Assembly (NCBI RefSeq): GCF_000729995.1
Contig: NZ_JNFG01000199.1
Location: 434,001 to 498,000, forward strand
Reading direction: 5' to 3'
From: Caballeronia sordidicola
GTDB taxonomy: Bacteria > Pseudomonadota > Gammaproteobacteria > Burkholderiales > Burkholderiaceae
Length of the DNA stretch: 64,000 nt
Position 1 is the first letter of the stretch, and every line of letters starts with the position of its first letter. The translations under genes were made by a program, and so were the position numbers. Under the pieces are notes generated by a model. The model was not told the DNA's origin. It searched no databases and saw only the letters and a program-made list of their open reading frames with translations. This document shows positions 8,706 through 17,220 of this stretch, one piece after another.

Positions 8706-10064
8706 ATGAGCAAGGCCAAGCGGCAAATCAAGCTAGGTGCTTTCCTGATGGAGACGGGCCACCATATTGCGGCCTGGCGTCATCCCGAGACGCATCGGGC
8801 CGGTGGGCTTGATTTCTCACACTACGCTGAACTCGCGCAGATCGCCGAGCGTTCGAAATTCGACGCGGTGTTTTTTGCAGACAGCGTAGGCATCCGGGAT
8901 ACGAATCTCGCATCGCTCTCGCGCACGGCCCGCGCCGACCACTTCGAACCGCTGACCCTGCTGGCCGCCTTGTCGGTAGTCACGAAGAACATCGGCTTGA
9001 TCGCGACGGTCTCCACCACGTTCAATGAACCGTTCAACGTCGCACGCAAGTTCGCCTCGCTCGACCACTTGAGCGGCGGCCGCTCGGGCTGGAACCTGGT
9101 TACATCAAGCAGCGAAACGGAAGCACTCAACTTCGGCTTCGAGCAACACCCGGCTCACGCCGTTCGCTACGAGCGCGCACGCGAATTCTATGACGTCGTC
9201 GCAGGCCTCTGGGACAGTTGGGAAGACGACGCTTTTATCCGCGACCGTGAAAGCGGACTCTATTTCGATCCTGACAAGCTGCATACGCTGGACCATCGCG
9301 GCCCGCATTTCAAGGTGCGCGGCCCGCTCAACATCGCCCGCTCGCCCCAGGGCTGGCCGGTGGTCGTGCAGGCCGGAGCATCGGATGCCGGCCGCGAGCT
9401 TGCCGCGCAGACCGCCGAGGTGATCTTCGTTGCGCACCAGACCCTCGATGAAGCCAAGGCGTTCTATCAGGACGTCAAAGGGCGGCTCATTAAATACGGC
9501 CGGCAACCTGAGGATCTGAAGATCATGCCGGGTATCTTCCCGGTCATCGGCAGGACCCACGAAGAAGCGCGCGCCAAGTTCGACGCGCTACAGGACCTCA
9601 TTCACCCCGATGTCGGCCTCGCATTGCTGTCGAAAATGACCGGCAGTGTTGATTTGTCGAAGTATCCCATCGACGGGCCGCTGCCCGACCTGCCGGAAAC
9701 GAATGGCGGCAAAAGCCGCCAGCAACTGCTGTTCGATCTGGCGCGCCGCGAAAACCTGAGCATTCGTGACCTGTATCTGCGCATAGCAGGTGCTCGTGGA
9801 CACCAGCAAGTCGTTGGCACTCCGGAGAGTATTGCCGATCAATTGCAGCAGTGGTTCGAGGAAGAAGGCGCGGACGGCTTCAACATCATGTCACCATGGT
9901 TGCCGGGTGGCCTGACCGAATTTGCCGAACTGGTGGTACCGGAGTTGCAGCGACGCGGCCTGTTTCGCACCGAGTATGAAGGCACGACGTTACGCGAGAA
10001 TCTCGGACTGCCACGTCCGGAAAATCGCTACGTCCAGGCTATACAGAAGCGCGCGGCGAGCTGA
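8706..10064 (+). CDS. FMNH2-dependent monooxygenase, DszA/NtaA/SnaA family
   Basis: The 452-residue bacterial-luciferase-like protein begins KLGAFLMETGHHIAAWRHP, a signature of the NtaA/SnaA/DszA group. Other family regions are FADSVG, DHLSGGRSGWNLVTSS and GWPVVVQAGASDAGRELAA. Family members use FMNH2 supplied by a separate reductase and O2; DszA opens the sulfone ring of dibenzothiophene sulfone. It has no signal peptide and should be cytoplasmic. A GTGGAG ribosome site precedes the start. It lies downstream of a Family 5 binding protein and a sulfur-regulon promoter box, so a sulfone or related organosulfur substrate is likely; an aminocarboxylate substrate (NtaA-like) cannot be excluded. 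Confidence 0.88.
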   Translation: MSKAKRQIKLGAFLMETGHHIAAWRHPETHRAGGLDFSHYAELAQIAERSKFDAVFFADSVGIRDTNLASLSRTARADHFEPLTLLAALSVVTKNIGLIATVSTTFNEPFNVARKFASLDHLSGGRSGWNLVTSSSETEALNFGFEQHPAHAVRYERAREFYDVVAGLWDSWEDDAFIRDRESGLYFDPDKLHTLDHRGPHFKVRGPLNIARSPQGWPVVVQAGASDAGRELAAQTAEVIFVAHQTLDEAKAFYQDVKGRLIKYGRQPEDLKIMPGIFPVIGRTHEEARAKFDALQDLIHPDVGLALLSKMTGSVDLSKYPIDGPLPDLPETNGGKSRQQLLFDLARRENLSIRDLYLRIAGARGHQQVVGTPESIADQLQQWFEEEGADGFNIMSPWLPGGLTEFAELVVPELQRRGLFRTEYEGTTLRENLGLPRPENRYVQAIQKRAAS

Positions 10065-10265
10065 ACCACCCGGGCGCTCGCTATAGAAGTATCGCCGCGA
10101 CCGGACGTTGATTGGCAACCAGCCAGTACTTCTGAGCGCGATCGCAAACGCGCGCCAAGGGGCTTTGTTAAAGCGCCCCGATGGTGTTGCGTGGCACGCG
10201 TGATGTGCGTACTCGAAGCACCGCGGCCAAATGCCAAACGCCGATAACGTTTCATGTATTCGTTA

Positions 10266-10295
10266 TTGGATCGAGCCACCGCAGATTCCTATACT
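10266..10295 (+). promoter_or_regulatory. Sigma-70-type promoter of groESL
   Basis: TTGGAT (10266-10271) and TATACT (10290-10295) are separated by 18 bases. The CIRCE operator begins ten bases after the -10 element, so transcription should start next to it. Confidence 0.65.
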
Positions 10296-10304
10296 CAATT
10301 CCTG

Positions 10305-10331
10305 TTAGCACCCGCCTGCGAGGAGTGCTAC
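10305..10331 (+). promoter_or_regulatory. CIRCE operator (HrcA site)
   Basis: TTAGCACCC - nine bases - GAGTGCTAC is a near-perfect match to the CIRCE inverted repeat TTAGCACTC-N9-GAGTGCTAA bound by the heat-shock repressor HrcA. It lies between the -10 element and groES. hrcA itself is not in the window. Confidence 0.88.
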
Positions 10332-10357
10332 TCACTCACTACAATTGGAAACCAACT

Positions 10358-10651
10358 ATGAGCCTACGTCCGCTACACGACCGCGTAATCATCAAGCGCC
10401 TCGACCAGGAAACAAAAACCTCGTCGGGCATTGTTATTCCCGAAAGCGCCGCTGAAAAACCCGACCAGGGCGAAGTCATTGCCGTCGGCCCCGGCAAGCG
10501 TGATAGCGACGGCAAGCGCATCGAGCCCGACCTGAAGGTCGGCGAGCGCGTGCTCTTCGGCAAATATGCGGGCCAGCAGGTCAAGGTCGATGGCAACGAA
10601 CTGCTCGTGCTGCGCGAAGAAGACATTGTCGCCGTAGTCACCCAACAATAA
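10358..10651 (+). CDS. groES: Co-chaperonin GroES
   Basis: The 97-residue protein starts at the ATG at 10358 (MSLRPLHDRVIIKRL); the frame is open further upstream only by chance. It has the mobile loop QETKTSSGIVIPESAAEKP that binds GroEL and the family C-terminus LVLREEDIVAVV. It caps GroEL during ATP-driven folding in the cytoplasm. groEL follows 13 bases after its stop, and a CIRCE operator precedes it. Because it sits in an accessory sulfur region, this is probably an additional groESL copy, common in Burkholderiaceae, rather than the only one; the window cannot prove that. Confidence 0.97.
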   Translation: MSLRPLHDRVIIKRLDQETKTSSGIVIPESAAEKPDQGEVIAVGPGKRDSDGKRIEPDLKVGERVLFGKYAGQQVKVDGNELLVLREEDIVAVVTQQ

Positions 10652-10664
10652 CGGAGCTTCAGAA

Positions 10665-12305
10665 ATGGCAGCCAAAGAAATTGTCTTTAGCGATAGCGCA
10701 CGTTCGAAACTGGTCGAAGGTGTCAACATCCTCGCCAACGCAGTGAAAGTAACGCTTGGGCCCAAGGGCCGCAATGTCGTGCTGGAGCGCAGCTTCGGCT
10801 CACCGATCGTGACCAAAGACGGTGTGTCGGTTGCGAAGGAAATCGAGCTGGCCGACAAGCTGCAAAATATCGGCGCGCAACTGGTAAAGGAAGTCGCGTC
10901 GCGCACCAGCGACGACGCCGGTGACGGCACCACTACCGCCACCGTGCTGGCACAGGCGATCGTACGCGAAGGGCTGAAATACGTGGCTGCAGGCCTCAAT
11001 CCGCTGGATCTGAAGCGCGGCATCGACAAGGCCGTGATCGCCGCCGTCGAAGAACTAAAGAAGATCAGCAAGCCCACCACGACCAGCAAGGAGATCGCCC
11101 AGGTCGCGACCATCTCGGCTAACGGCGAAGAATCGATCGGCCAGCGGATTGCCGAAGCGATCGATCGTGTCGGCAAGGAAGGCGTGATCACGGTCGAGGA
11201 CGGCAAGTCGCTCGAAGATGAACTCAATGTGGTTGAAGGACTGCAATTCGATCGCGGCTACCTGTCGCCCTATTTCATCAACGATCAGGACAAACAGGTC
11301 GCCGTTCTCGACGATCCGTTCGTCTTGCTGCACGACAAGAAGGTATCGAATATCCGCGATCTGCTGCCGGTGCTGGAACTGGTTGCGAAGGCGGGACGGC
11401 CGCTGCTGATCATCGCTGAAGATGTCGAAGGCGAAGCGCTCGCGACGCTCGTGGTCAACAACATCCGCGGCATCCTGAAGACAGTCGCAGTCAAGGCGCC
11501 GGGCTTTGGCGATCGCCGCAAGGCATTGCTCGAAGACATCGCGATCCTGACCGGCGGCCAGGTGATCGCGGAAGAAACCGGCCTCACGCTGGAGAAGGCG
11601 ACGTTGGCTGAACTGGGCCAGGCCAAGCGCATTGAAGTAGGCAAGGAAAACACCATCGTGATCGACGGCGCCGGCGACACGAAGAATATCCAGGCACGCG
11701 TCAAGCAGATCCGTGTGCAGATCGAAGAGGCCAGTTCCGACTACGATCGCGAAAAGCTGCAGGAACGCGTAGCGAAACTGGCCGGCGGCGTAGCGGTGAT
11801 CAAGGTGGGCGGTGCAACCGAGATCGAGGTCAAGGAGAAGAAGGACCGTGTTGACGATGCGCTGCACGCGACGCGTGCAGCAGTTGAAGAAGGCATCGTG
11901 CCGGGTGGCGGCGTCGCGCTCATTCGCGTCAAGCAGGCAATCAGCGGCCTGAAGGGCGCCAACGCGGACCAGGACGCCGGCGTGAAGATCGTGCTGCGCG
12001 CATTGGAAGAACCATTGCGCCAGATCGTCACGAATGCGGGCGAGGAAGCCAGCGTGGTCGTCGCGAGGGTCGCCGAGGGTACGGGCAACTTTGGCTACAA
12101 CGCGCAGACGGGTGAATACGGTGATCTGGTCGAATCGGGCGTGCTCGATCCGACCAAAGTGACGCGCACCGCGCTTCAGAACGCGGCATCTATCGCGGGC
12201 TTGCTGCTCACGACCGATGCAACGGTAACCGAAGCGCCGAAAAACGCAGCCCCTGCTGGTCCCGCTGGTGGACCGGGTGCGGGTGGACCGGGCTTCGATT
12301 TCTGA
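10665..12305 (+). CDS. groEL: Chaperonin GroEL (probable secondary copy)
   Basis: The 546-residue protein keeps the ATP-binding region LGPKGRNVVL, the catalytic DAGDGTTTATVLA (Asp87), the apical domain ISANGEESIGQRIAEA and the equatorial ATRAAVEEGIVPGGGVALIR. It assembles as a tetradecamer and folds proteins with GroES. The C-terminal tail is unusual: PAGPAGGPGAGGPGFDF replaces the normal Gly-Gly-Met repeats, a difference often seen in extra GroEL copies and likely to alter the cavity floor. It is co-transcribed with groES under CIRCE control, and a terminator hairpin follows at 12331. Confidence 0.97.
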   Translation: MAAKEIVFSDSARSKLVEGVNILANAVKVTLGPKGRNVVLERSFGSPIVTKDGVSVAKEIELADKLQNIGAQLVKEVASRTSDDAGDGTTTATVLAQAIVREGLKYVAAGLNPLDLKRGIDKAVIAAVEELKKISKPTTTSKEIAQVATISANGEESIGQRIAEAIDRVGKEGVITVEDGKSLEDELNVVEGLQFDRGYLSPYFINDQDKQVAVLDDPFVLLHDKKVSNIRDLLPVLELVAKAGRPLLIIAEDVEGEALATLVVNNIRGILKTVAVKAPGFGDRRKALLEDIAILTGGQVIAEETGLTLEKATLAELGQAKRIEVGKENTIVIDGAGDTKNIQARVKQIRVQIEEASSDYDREKLQERVAKLAGGVAVIKVGGATEIEVKEKKDRVDDALHATRAAVEEGIVPGGGVALIRVKQAISGLKGANADQDAGVKIVLRALEEPLRQIVTNAGEEASVVVARVAEGTGNFGYNAQTGEYGDLVESGVLDPTKVTRTALQNAASIAGLLLTTDATVTEAPKNAAPAGPAGGPGAGGPGFDF

Positions 12306-12330
12306 GGCTTTCCAACATGTAAGTATGCAG

Positions 12331-12368
12331 GCACGTCAGCGCGTCCAGTTTCAGACGCTCTGACGTGC
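12331..12368 (+). terminator. Terminator-like hairpin after groEL
   Basis: GCACGTCAGCGCGTC (12331-12345) pairs with 12354-12368 over 15 positions with one mismatch, around an eight-base loop. No clear T tract follows, so termination may be partial. Confidence 0.65.
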
Positions 12369-12494
12369 GCATCGGATTCGTGACGCAGCGGTTCGCCACG
12401 TTCTACGCTTACTCGATCTTTCCTTCACGCAGTCCTTACCAAGCCTTTCGCCCTGCATGCGCGAGTGTGCCGTCACTTCCCGTTTTGAAAACCC

Positions 12495-13442
12495 ATGGTC
12501 ACAATAGCCAGCCAGCTCGCCGAACCTTTCAATGATGCAGTGCGCGCGCTGCTGCCCGATGTTCACGTAGTCGGCATACCGCGCGGGGTGCCGGCCGAAT
12601 TACCTGACGAAACGTCGATCCTGGTTGCCGCCCCAATCATCATACGGGGTGCACGGGCACCGGAACACGCCCCCTCCGGCTGGCCGTTCGGGCTGAGCTG
12701 GGTACAACTCGGTTCGTCGGGGATCGACTTCTATCCGCGTTGGTTCTTTGAGGGACCGCCCGTCACCACCGCGCGTGGCACCTCCTCAACAGCGATTGCA
12801 GAATTCGCGTTGGCAGCAATCTTTGCCCACGCGAAACGCCTGCCGGACATCTGGATTCACGACGCACAGCAATGGGCGTTGACGCCCCTCGCAACGGTGC
12901 AGGGCAGCACAGTCGGCATATTCGGCTTCGGTTCGATCGGTCAGGCTCTCGCACAGAAAGCGCTCGCGCTCGGCGCCCGGGTTATTGCGGTGCGGCGTCA
13001 AAGTTCCACCACCCCGGACCTGCCCGGAGTTACCCTCGTTGCCGATATCGGCGAACTGGTGCGACAAGTGGACCATCTCGTACTCGCGGCACCGGCTACT
13101 GCGGCCACGCGTCATATCGTTAGTCGAGAGTTGCTGGCTCAGGCGAAGCCGGGACTGCACGTGATCAATGTTGCGCGTGGCTCGTTAATCGACAATGAGG
13201 CATTGCTTGAGGCGCTTGCGGGCGGTCTCATTGACGCGGCATCGCTCGACGTCACCGAGCCGGAGCCGCTGCCGTCCGGGCATCCTTTCTATACGCATCC
13301 GCGCGTCCGCCTGTCGCCACACACGTCGGCGATCGGTCCACACAATGCGGTTGAATTGGCCCGCAAGTTCGCGCGCAATTTCAGCGCCTTCACTCAAGGT
13401 ACGACGCTGGAAGATCTCGTGGATATCCGCCGGGGTTACTAA
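12495..13442 (+). CDS. D-isomer-specific 2-hydroxyacid dehydrogenase
   Basis: The 315-residue cytoplasmic enzyme has the Rossmann motif GFGSIG (144-149) and the catalytic set Arg228 (INVARGSLID), Glu255 (LDVTEPEPLP) and His276 (LSPHTSA). Two arginines after the second strand (AVRRQSS, 167-168) hint at NADP(H) preference. It should interconvert a 2-oxo acid and a D-2-hydroxy acid; the substrate cannot be read from sequence (glyoxylate/hydroxypyruvate-type and phosphonate- or sulfo-analogue enzymes are all in this family). It stands alone between groESL and the cystine transporter operon. Confidence 0.88.
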   Translation: MVTIASQLAEPFNDAVRALLPDVHVVGIPRGVPAELPDETSILVAAPIIIRGARAPEHAPSGWPFGLSWVQLGSSGIDFYPRWFFEGPPVTTARGTSSTAIAEFALAAIFAHAKRLPDIWIHDAQQWALTPLATVQGSTVGIFGFGSIGQALAQKALALGARVIAVRRQSSTTPDLPGVTLVADIGELVRQVDHLVLAAPATAATRHIVSRELLAQAKPGLHVINVARGSLIDNEALLEALAGGLIDAASLDVTEPEPLPSGHPFYTHPRVRLSPHTSAIGPHNAVELARKFARNFSAFTQGTTLEDLVDIRRGY

Positions 13443-13579
13443 ACCTTGCGTCAGACCGCCTTTGTAGTTTTCAACCTCCGCTTAACAAACTGCCCACACC
13501 TTTATTCAATTCAGGCATAACCTTCGACACAGTTGTGCTTTGTGAAACTAAACCCCCTTGTTACAGTCGCGCCAAAGCG

Positions 13580-13606
13580 TTTCGTCTTCGCTCGTCGAAG
13601 ATGAAA
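13580..13606 (+). promoter_or_regulatory. Leader hairpin before cystine-type ABC operon
   Basis: TTTCGTCTTCG and CGAAGATGAAA can form an 11-bp stem (one G-U pair) with loop CTCGT, 34 bases before the binding-protein start and upstream of the AAGGAG ribosome site. It could stabilise or regulate the leader; no known riboswitch was recognised. Confidence 0.4.
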
Positions 13607-13640
13607 TAAACAATAGATAAACGTTTAAGGAGTCACTCCC

Positions 13641-14420
13641 ATGAAAATTCTCCAAGTCATGCTGCTTGCCGGCATCGTACAGTTGACGGCTTTGTCGAGC
13701 GCCTTCGCGGCCGACGATCTGGCAAGCATCAAGAGCGCCGGTGTCATCAAGATCGGCACCGAGGGAACATACGCACCCTTCACCTACCACGACGAGTCGG
13801 GCAAGCTGACAGGCTTCGACGTGGAAATCGGCCAGGCTATTGCAAAACGCCTTGGTGTTAAACCGGAGTTTGTTGAAGGCAAGTGGGACGGACTGATTGC
13901 CGGACTCGATGCAAACCGGTACGACGCGGTCATCAACGAGGTCTCCATCACCGACGCCCGCAAGGCCAAGTACGACTTCTCGCAGCCGTATATTGCTTCC
14001 CATGCGGCCCTGATCGTGCGCTCGGATAACACGACCATCAAGACCTTCGATGACCTGAAGGGCAAGAAGTCGGCCAATACGCTGACCAGCAACTTCGGCA
14101 AGATCGCGAAGGATCACGGTGCGGACGTAGTGGGCGTGCAGGGCTTCAACGAATCAATTGATTTGCTGACATCTGGCCGCGTCGATGCGACAGTGAACGA
14201 CAGCCTGTCGTTCCTCGACTTCAAGAAGCACAAGCCGGACGCCAAGGTGAAGATCGCGGCAATCGACAATTCGGCTGACAGCGAGTACTCGGGCGTCATC
14301 ATCCAGAAGGGCAATCCGGAGCTTCTGGCCGCTATTGACAAGGCGCTTTCCGACATCAAGGCAGACGGTACCTACAAGCAGATTTCGCAGAAATACTTCG
14401 GCAAGGATGTATCGAAGTAA
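13641..14420 (+). CDS. Cystine/polar amino-acid binding protein (FliY/TcyA-like)
   Basis: The 259-residue protein has a Sec signal peptide (MKILQVMLLAGIVQL to AFA). Its Family 3 binding-protein core includes IKIGTEGTYAPFTYHDESGK, LTGFDVEIGQAIAKRLGVKP and INEVSITDARKAKYDFSQPY, a set closest to cystine-binding FliY/TcyA proteins. It delivers ligand to the permease and ATPase that follow, giving a complete three-gene importer. An AAGGAG ribosome site lies eight bases before the start. In this sulfur region cystine is the most likely ligand. Confidence 0.88.
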   Translation: MKILQVMLLAGIVQLTALSSAFAADDLASIKSAGVIKIGTEGTYAPFTYHDESGKLTGFDVEIGQAIAKRLGVKPEFVEGKWDGLIAGLDANRYDAVINEVSITDARKAKYDFSQPYIASHAALIVRSDNTTIKTFDDLKGKKSANTLTSNFGKIAKDHGADVVGVQGFNESIDLLTSGRVDATVNDSLSFLDFKKHKPDAKVKIAAIDNSADSEYSGVIIQKGNPELLAAIDKALSDIKADGTYKQISQKYFGKDVSK

Positions 14421-14466
14421 CATCGCGCTCAGCGCCGCCCATAGCTAATTATTAGAGATCCGAAAT

Positions 14467-15144
14467 ATGCCGGCATGGCTCCACTTGATGGGCGAGTCGC
14501 TCTGGCCACTCCTGTACGCGGGACTCGTGTTCACGGTGCCGCTCACCATTGCATCGTTTGCACTCGGCTTGACGCTGGCATTTGCAACCGCACTTGTGCG
14601 GCTGTTCGGACCGCAATGGGCGGTCAAGATTGCACGATTCTACGTTTGGCTGATCCGCGGCTCACCGCTGCTCGTGCAACTCTTTGTGATTTTCTATGGC
14701 CTCCCCAGCGTCGGTATCGTGCTGGACCCACTCACGGCCGCCATTATCGGCTTCTCGCTGAACGTAGGCGCTTACAACTCGGAAGTCATCCGCGGCGCAG
14801 TCGAATCCATTCCGAATGGACAATGGGAGGCGGCGTATTCCATGGGCATGACGCGCTCGCAAGCACTGCGGCGGACAATTTTGCCGCAGGCTGCTCGCGT
14901 CGCCCTGCCCGCACTGGCGAACTCTTTCATCGCACTCGTCAAGGATACGTCGCTTGCCGCAGTGCTCACGGTACCCGAGATTTTCCAGGCGGCTCAGCGG
15001 ATTGCTTCAGTAACCTACGAACCGCTTATCCTGTACACGGAGGCGGCGCTGATCTATCTGGTGTTCAGTTCCGTGTTGTCCTCGGCCCAGGTTCAGCTTG
15101 AAAGAAGACTCGGCCAACATGCTCTCTTCAAGGGGGGTCAGTGA
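14467..15144 (+). CDS. Cystine-type ABC transporter permease (YecS/TcyL-like)
   Basis: The 225-residue integral membrane protein has the HisM/Q family segment WLIRGSPLLVQLFVIFYGLP, and the EAA loop MGMTRSQALRRTILPQAARV for ATPase contact. As with YecS, one permease gene probably gives a homodimer. The gene lies 46 bases after the binding protein, and its stop touches the ATPase start (TGATG), so all three are co-translated. Confidence 0.88.
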   Translation: MPAWLHLMGESLWPLLYAGLVFTVPLTIASFALGLTLAFATALVRLFGPQWAVKIARFYVWLIRGSPLLVQLFVIFYGLPSVGIVLDPLTAAIIGFSLNVGAYNSEVIRGAVESIPNGQWEAAYSMGMTRSQALRRTILPQAARVALPALANSFIALVKDTSLAAVLTVPEIFQAAQRIASVTYEPLILYTEAALIYLVFSSVLSSAQVQLERRLGQHALFKGGQ

Positions 15145-15893
15145 TGATAGCCCTCGATAAAATCCAGAAATCCTTCGGTGATCATCATGTGCTCAAGTCG
15201 GTCGATCTCACGCTCGCACAGGGTACGGTCACGGCACTGATCGGGCAGTCGGGAAGCGGCAAGAGCACGCTCCTGCGTTGCGTGAACCTGCTTGAGATTC
15301 CCGACACCGGATCGCTCACGCTAGGCGACGAGCGAGTCGAATTCAGCAGCACGGAGAAACCGTCTCGTGACGCGGTCCTCAGGATACGTCGCAAGACGGG
15401 AATGGTGTTCCAGAGCTTTCAATTGTTCCCGCACCGGACCGTGATACAGAACGTGATGGAGGGTCTGGTCACCGTCCAGAAATGGGACAAGGAACGCGCG
15501 CGGGTACGAGCCGGCACATTGCTGGAAAAGGTAGGCATCTCGCAGAAGGCCGATGCCTGGCCTGCCACGCTCTCCGGTGGACAGCAGCAGCGGGTGGCCA
15601 TTGCGCGAGCGCTCGCGCCCTCTCCGGACATTCTTCTTTGCGACGAACCGACCTCTGCGCTCGACCCCGGACTGGCGGCCGAAGTGATCGACGTATTGAG
15701 CCAGCTCGCGAAAGAAGGCATGACCATGCTGTTTGCTACGCATGATTTACGTCTGGCTGCATCGATTGCTCGCGAGGTCGTGTTCCTCAGCGGTGGCAGC
15801 GTGATCGAATCCGGTTTGGCCGACGATATCTTCAACCGGCCGAAGCAGCCCGAAACGGCGAATTTCGTTTCAGTTCTCACCCGGCAAACGTGA
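15144..15893 (+). CDS. Cystine-type ABC transporter ATP-binding protein (YecC/TcyN-like)
   Basis: The ATPase has Walker A GQSGSGKST (34-42), Q-loop MVFQSFQLFPH, signature LSGGQQQRVAIARAL, Walker B ILLCDEP and the switch histidine in LFATHDL. It powers import by the preceding permease. I prefer the ATG at 15144 after GGGGGG; a GTG one codon earlier is possible. It is also the only polar-amino-acid ATPase in the window and could in principle serve the ATPase-less importer at 4287-6659. Confidence 0.9.
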   Translation: MIALDKIQKSFGDHHVLKSVDLTLAQGTVTALIGQSGSGKSTLLRCVNLLEIPDTGSLTLGDERVEFSSTEKPSRDAVLRIRRKTGMVFQSFQLFPHRTVIQNVMEGLVTVQKWDKERARVRAGTLLEKVGISQKADAWPATLSGGQQQRVAIARALAPSPDILLCDEPTSALDPGLAAEVIDVLSQLAKEGMTMLFATHDLRLAASIAREVVFLSGGSVIESGLADDIFNRPKQPETANFVSVLTRQT

Positions 15894-16021
15894 TCTTGGG
15901 AGCGCGGCCGTGGGCAAGATCAACATCGGCCCGCGGCGAATTTGCTTGTGCGAACCGTTGAATGATCAGTCGGACCAGCGCCGCTCATCCGAGTGCTGGC
16001 AGTCCCAATCGCCCTTGCGAG

Positions 16022-16200
16022 TCACACGGCAAGATCGAGCGAAACCGACCCGACGCCGCTCTCGCGTCGCTCAACATGAAAGCTGTCGGCGAGTAACGAG
16101 CGCGTATATTCCGCCTGCGGCTGATTGAACACTGCCTCAGTGGGACCGTGCTCGACCACACGCCCCGCGCGTAGCACTACAACCTGGTCGGATGTCCACC
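16022..16200 (-). pseudogene. Remnant of an ABC transporter ATPase, C-terminal fragment
   Basis: On the minus strand, a frame without a start codon reads SDQVVVLRAGRVVEHGPTEA, continues VFNQPQAEYTRSLLADSFHV and ends with a stop at 16022. This is the C-terminal tail of a Dpp/Opp-type ATPase. The frame meets a stop just upstream and the Walker and signature motifs are missing, so the gene has been lost. No intact neighbour explains it. Confidence 0.75.
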
Positions 16201-16359
16201 ATGGCGAGTATGTGAGCGTCGCGCTTTACTCTGAGCGTCCCTGATAGCCCCAGGCATCGTTCGATATCCTTATTCTAATTCGTTGGTTAGCCTCCCCGCT
16301 CGCAAACGGTATTGTCGAAAGCTCAATGGTTTGGCACGGCTCGCGGAAAACCATCGATT

Positions 16360-16570
16360 TCATCGGTTCCGGGTCGTGGAGAACTTCAATCGGCTTGCAT
16401 CGCTCGCGCCCGGGCGGGTCGATCTCGGCGTCGGTAAAGCGCCGCTCACCTGCTCCCTCAACGATCTGATCAAGACGGGAAAATACAACCCGGTACTCGA
16501 AAAGTGGAATCTCGGCTCGGAGAGAATCGAGAAGGCAACGACCAATCCGCCAGGTTTGCCAAAGAGCTAA
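16360..16570 (+). pseudogene. Fused remnants: luciferase-like monooxygenase piece plus amino-acid binding protein tail
   Basis: One short frame contains two unrelated fragments. VENFNRLASLAPGRVDLGVG (about 16375-16434) is the typical LASLxPGRIDLGxGRAP segment of luciferase-like monooxygenases. Directly after it, SLNDLIKTGKYNPVLEKWNL and the ending NPPGLPKS match the C-terminus of a Family 3 amino-acid binding protein. Neither has its fold or signal peptide. The join looks like a deletion scar between two genes of a former sulfur-uptake operon. Confidence 0.7.
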
Positions 16571-16593
16571 AGCCGGGGCCGTGCCGGTAACGT

Positions 16594-17190
16594 ATGGCCC
16601 GAAATAGTGCCATCCCTTTCACCATTACACCCACTCACCAGATGACAAGCCTTAACGAATACCTGACAGAAAAGCGCGGCGCCGTGCTGGCGCGTGAACA
16701 ACGGATTGCCGGCGGCGACGCGCAGCCGGTGGAACTGAACGCAGTGGTTGCCGCAGAGGGCCGTAGCGGTGTGCGTCGAATCCGTATTCGTGGTCACCAG
16801 GTGATCAGCGACAGTCCGGCCGATTTCGCCGGCTACGACCTGGGACCTAGCTCGCCCGAGTTGCAACTCGGCGTGCTCGGGTCGTGCGTCACCCACATCT
16901 TCCTGATTCAAGCGGCGCATCGGCAGGTTCCCCTTAACAAAATCGAGGTCGAAGTGATTGGAAGCATTGACCCACGCGGAGGCAAACCGGGTTTCGAGCA
17001 TATTCCCGTGTATCCGCACGATATTGGCTACGTCGTGCATATTGACTCACCGGCCAGCAAGGACGCTATCGACAGCCTTTTCGCGGAAGTCGAACGCACC
17101 TGTCCCATTCTGAATCTGCTGAGGAATCCGCAGCATATTAACGCATCTGTCAAACACACATCCCATTCTCAGATCCATCAGCAGGACTGA
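16594..17190 (+). CDS. OsmC-family protein
   Basis: The 198-residue protein has an OsmC/Ohr-like fold: VRRIRIRGHQVISDSP, the peroxidatic-cysteine region LQLGVLGSCVTHIFLIQA, and a second cysteine in VERTCPILNLL. Family members reduce organic peroxides through a thiol pair; many relatives of unknown role also exist. The start may instead be the in-frame ATG at 16642. The gene precedes an orphan sulfonate-binding protein by 30 bases, so the two may be one unit. Confidence 0.82.
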   Translation: MARNSAIPFTITPTHQMTSLNEYLTEKRGAVLAREQRIAGGDAQPVELNAVVAAEGRSGVRRIRIRGHQVISDSPADFAGYDLGPSSPELQLGVLGSCVTHIFLIQAAHRQVPLNKIEVEVIGSIDPRGGKPGFEHIPVYPHDIGYVVHIDSPASKDAIDSLFAEVERTCPILNLLRNPQHINASVKHTSHSQIHQQD

Positions 17191-17220
17191 TGAGAAAACC
17201 ACGGACCAGGACATTCTGAC

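Noticed and set aside
11055..11867. A 270-residue minus-strand frame inside groEL
   Set aside because: Composition follows groEL codon bias on the other strand; groEL is unambiguous.
15910..16128. A 72-residue plus-strand frame after the cystine ATPase
   Set aside because: No ribosome site or family likeness, and the opposite strand carries the ATPase remnant.
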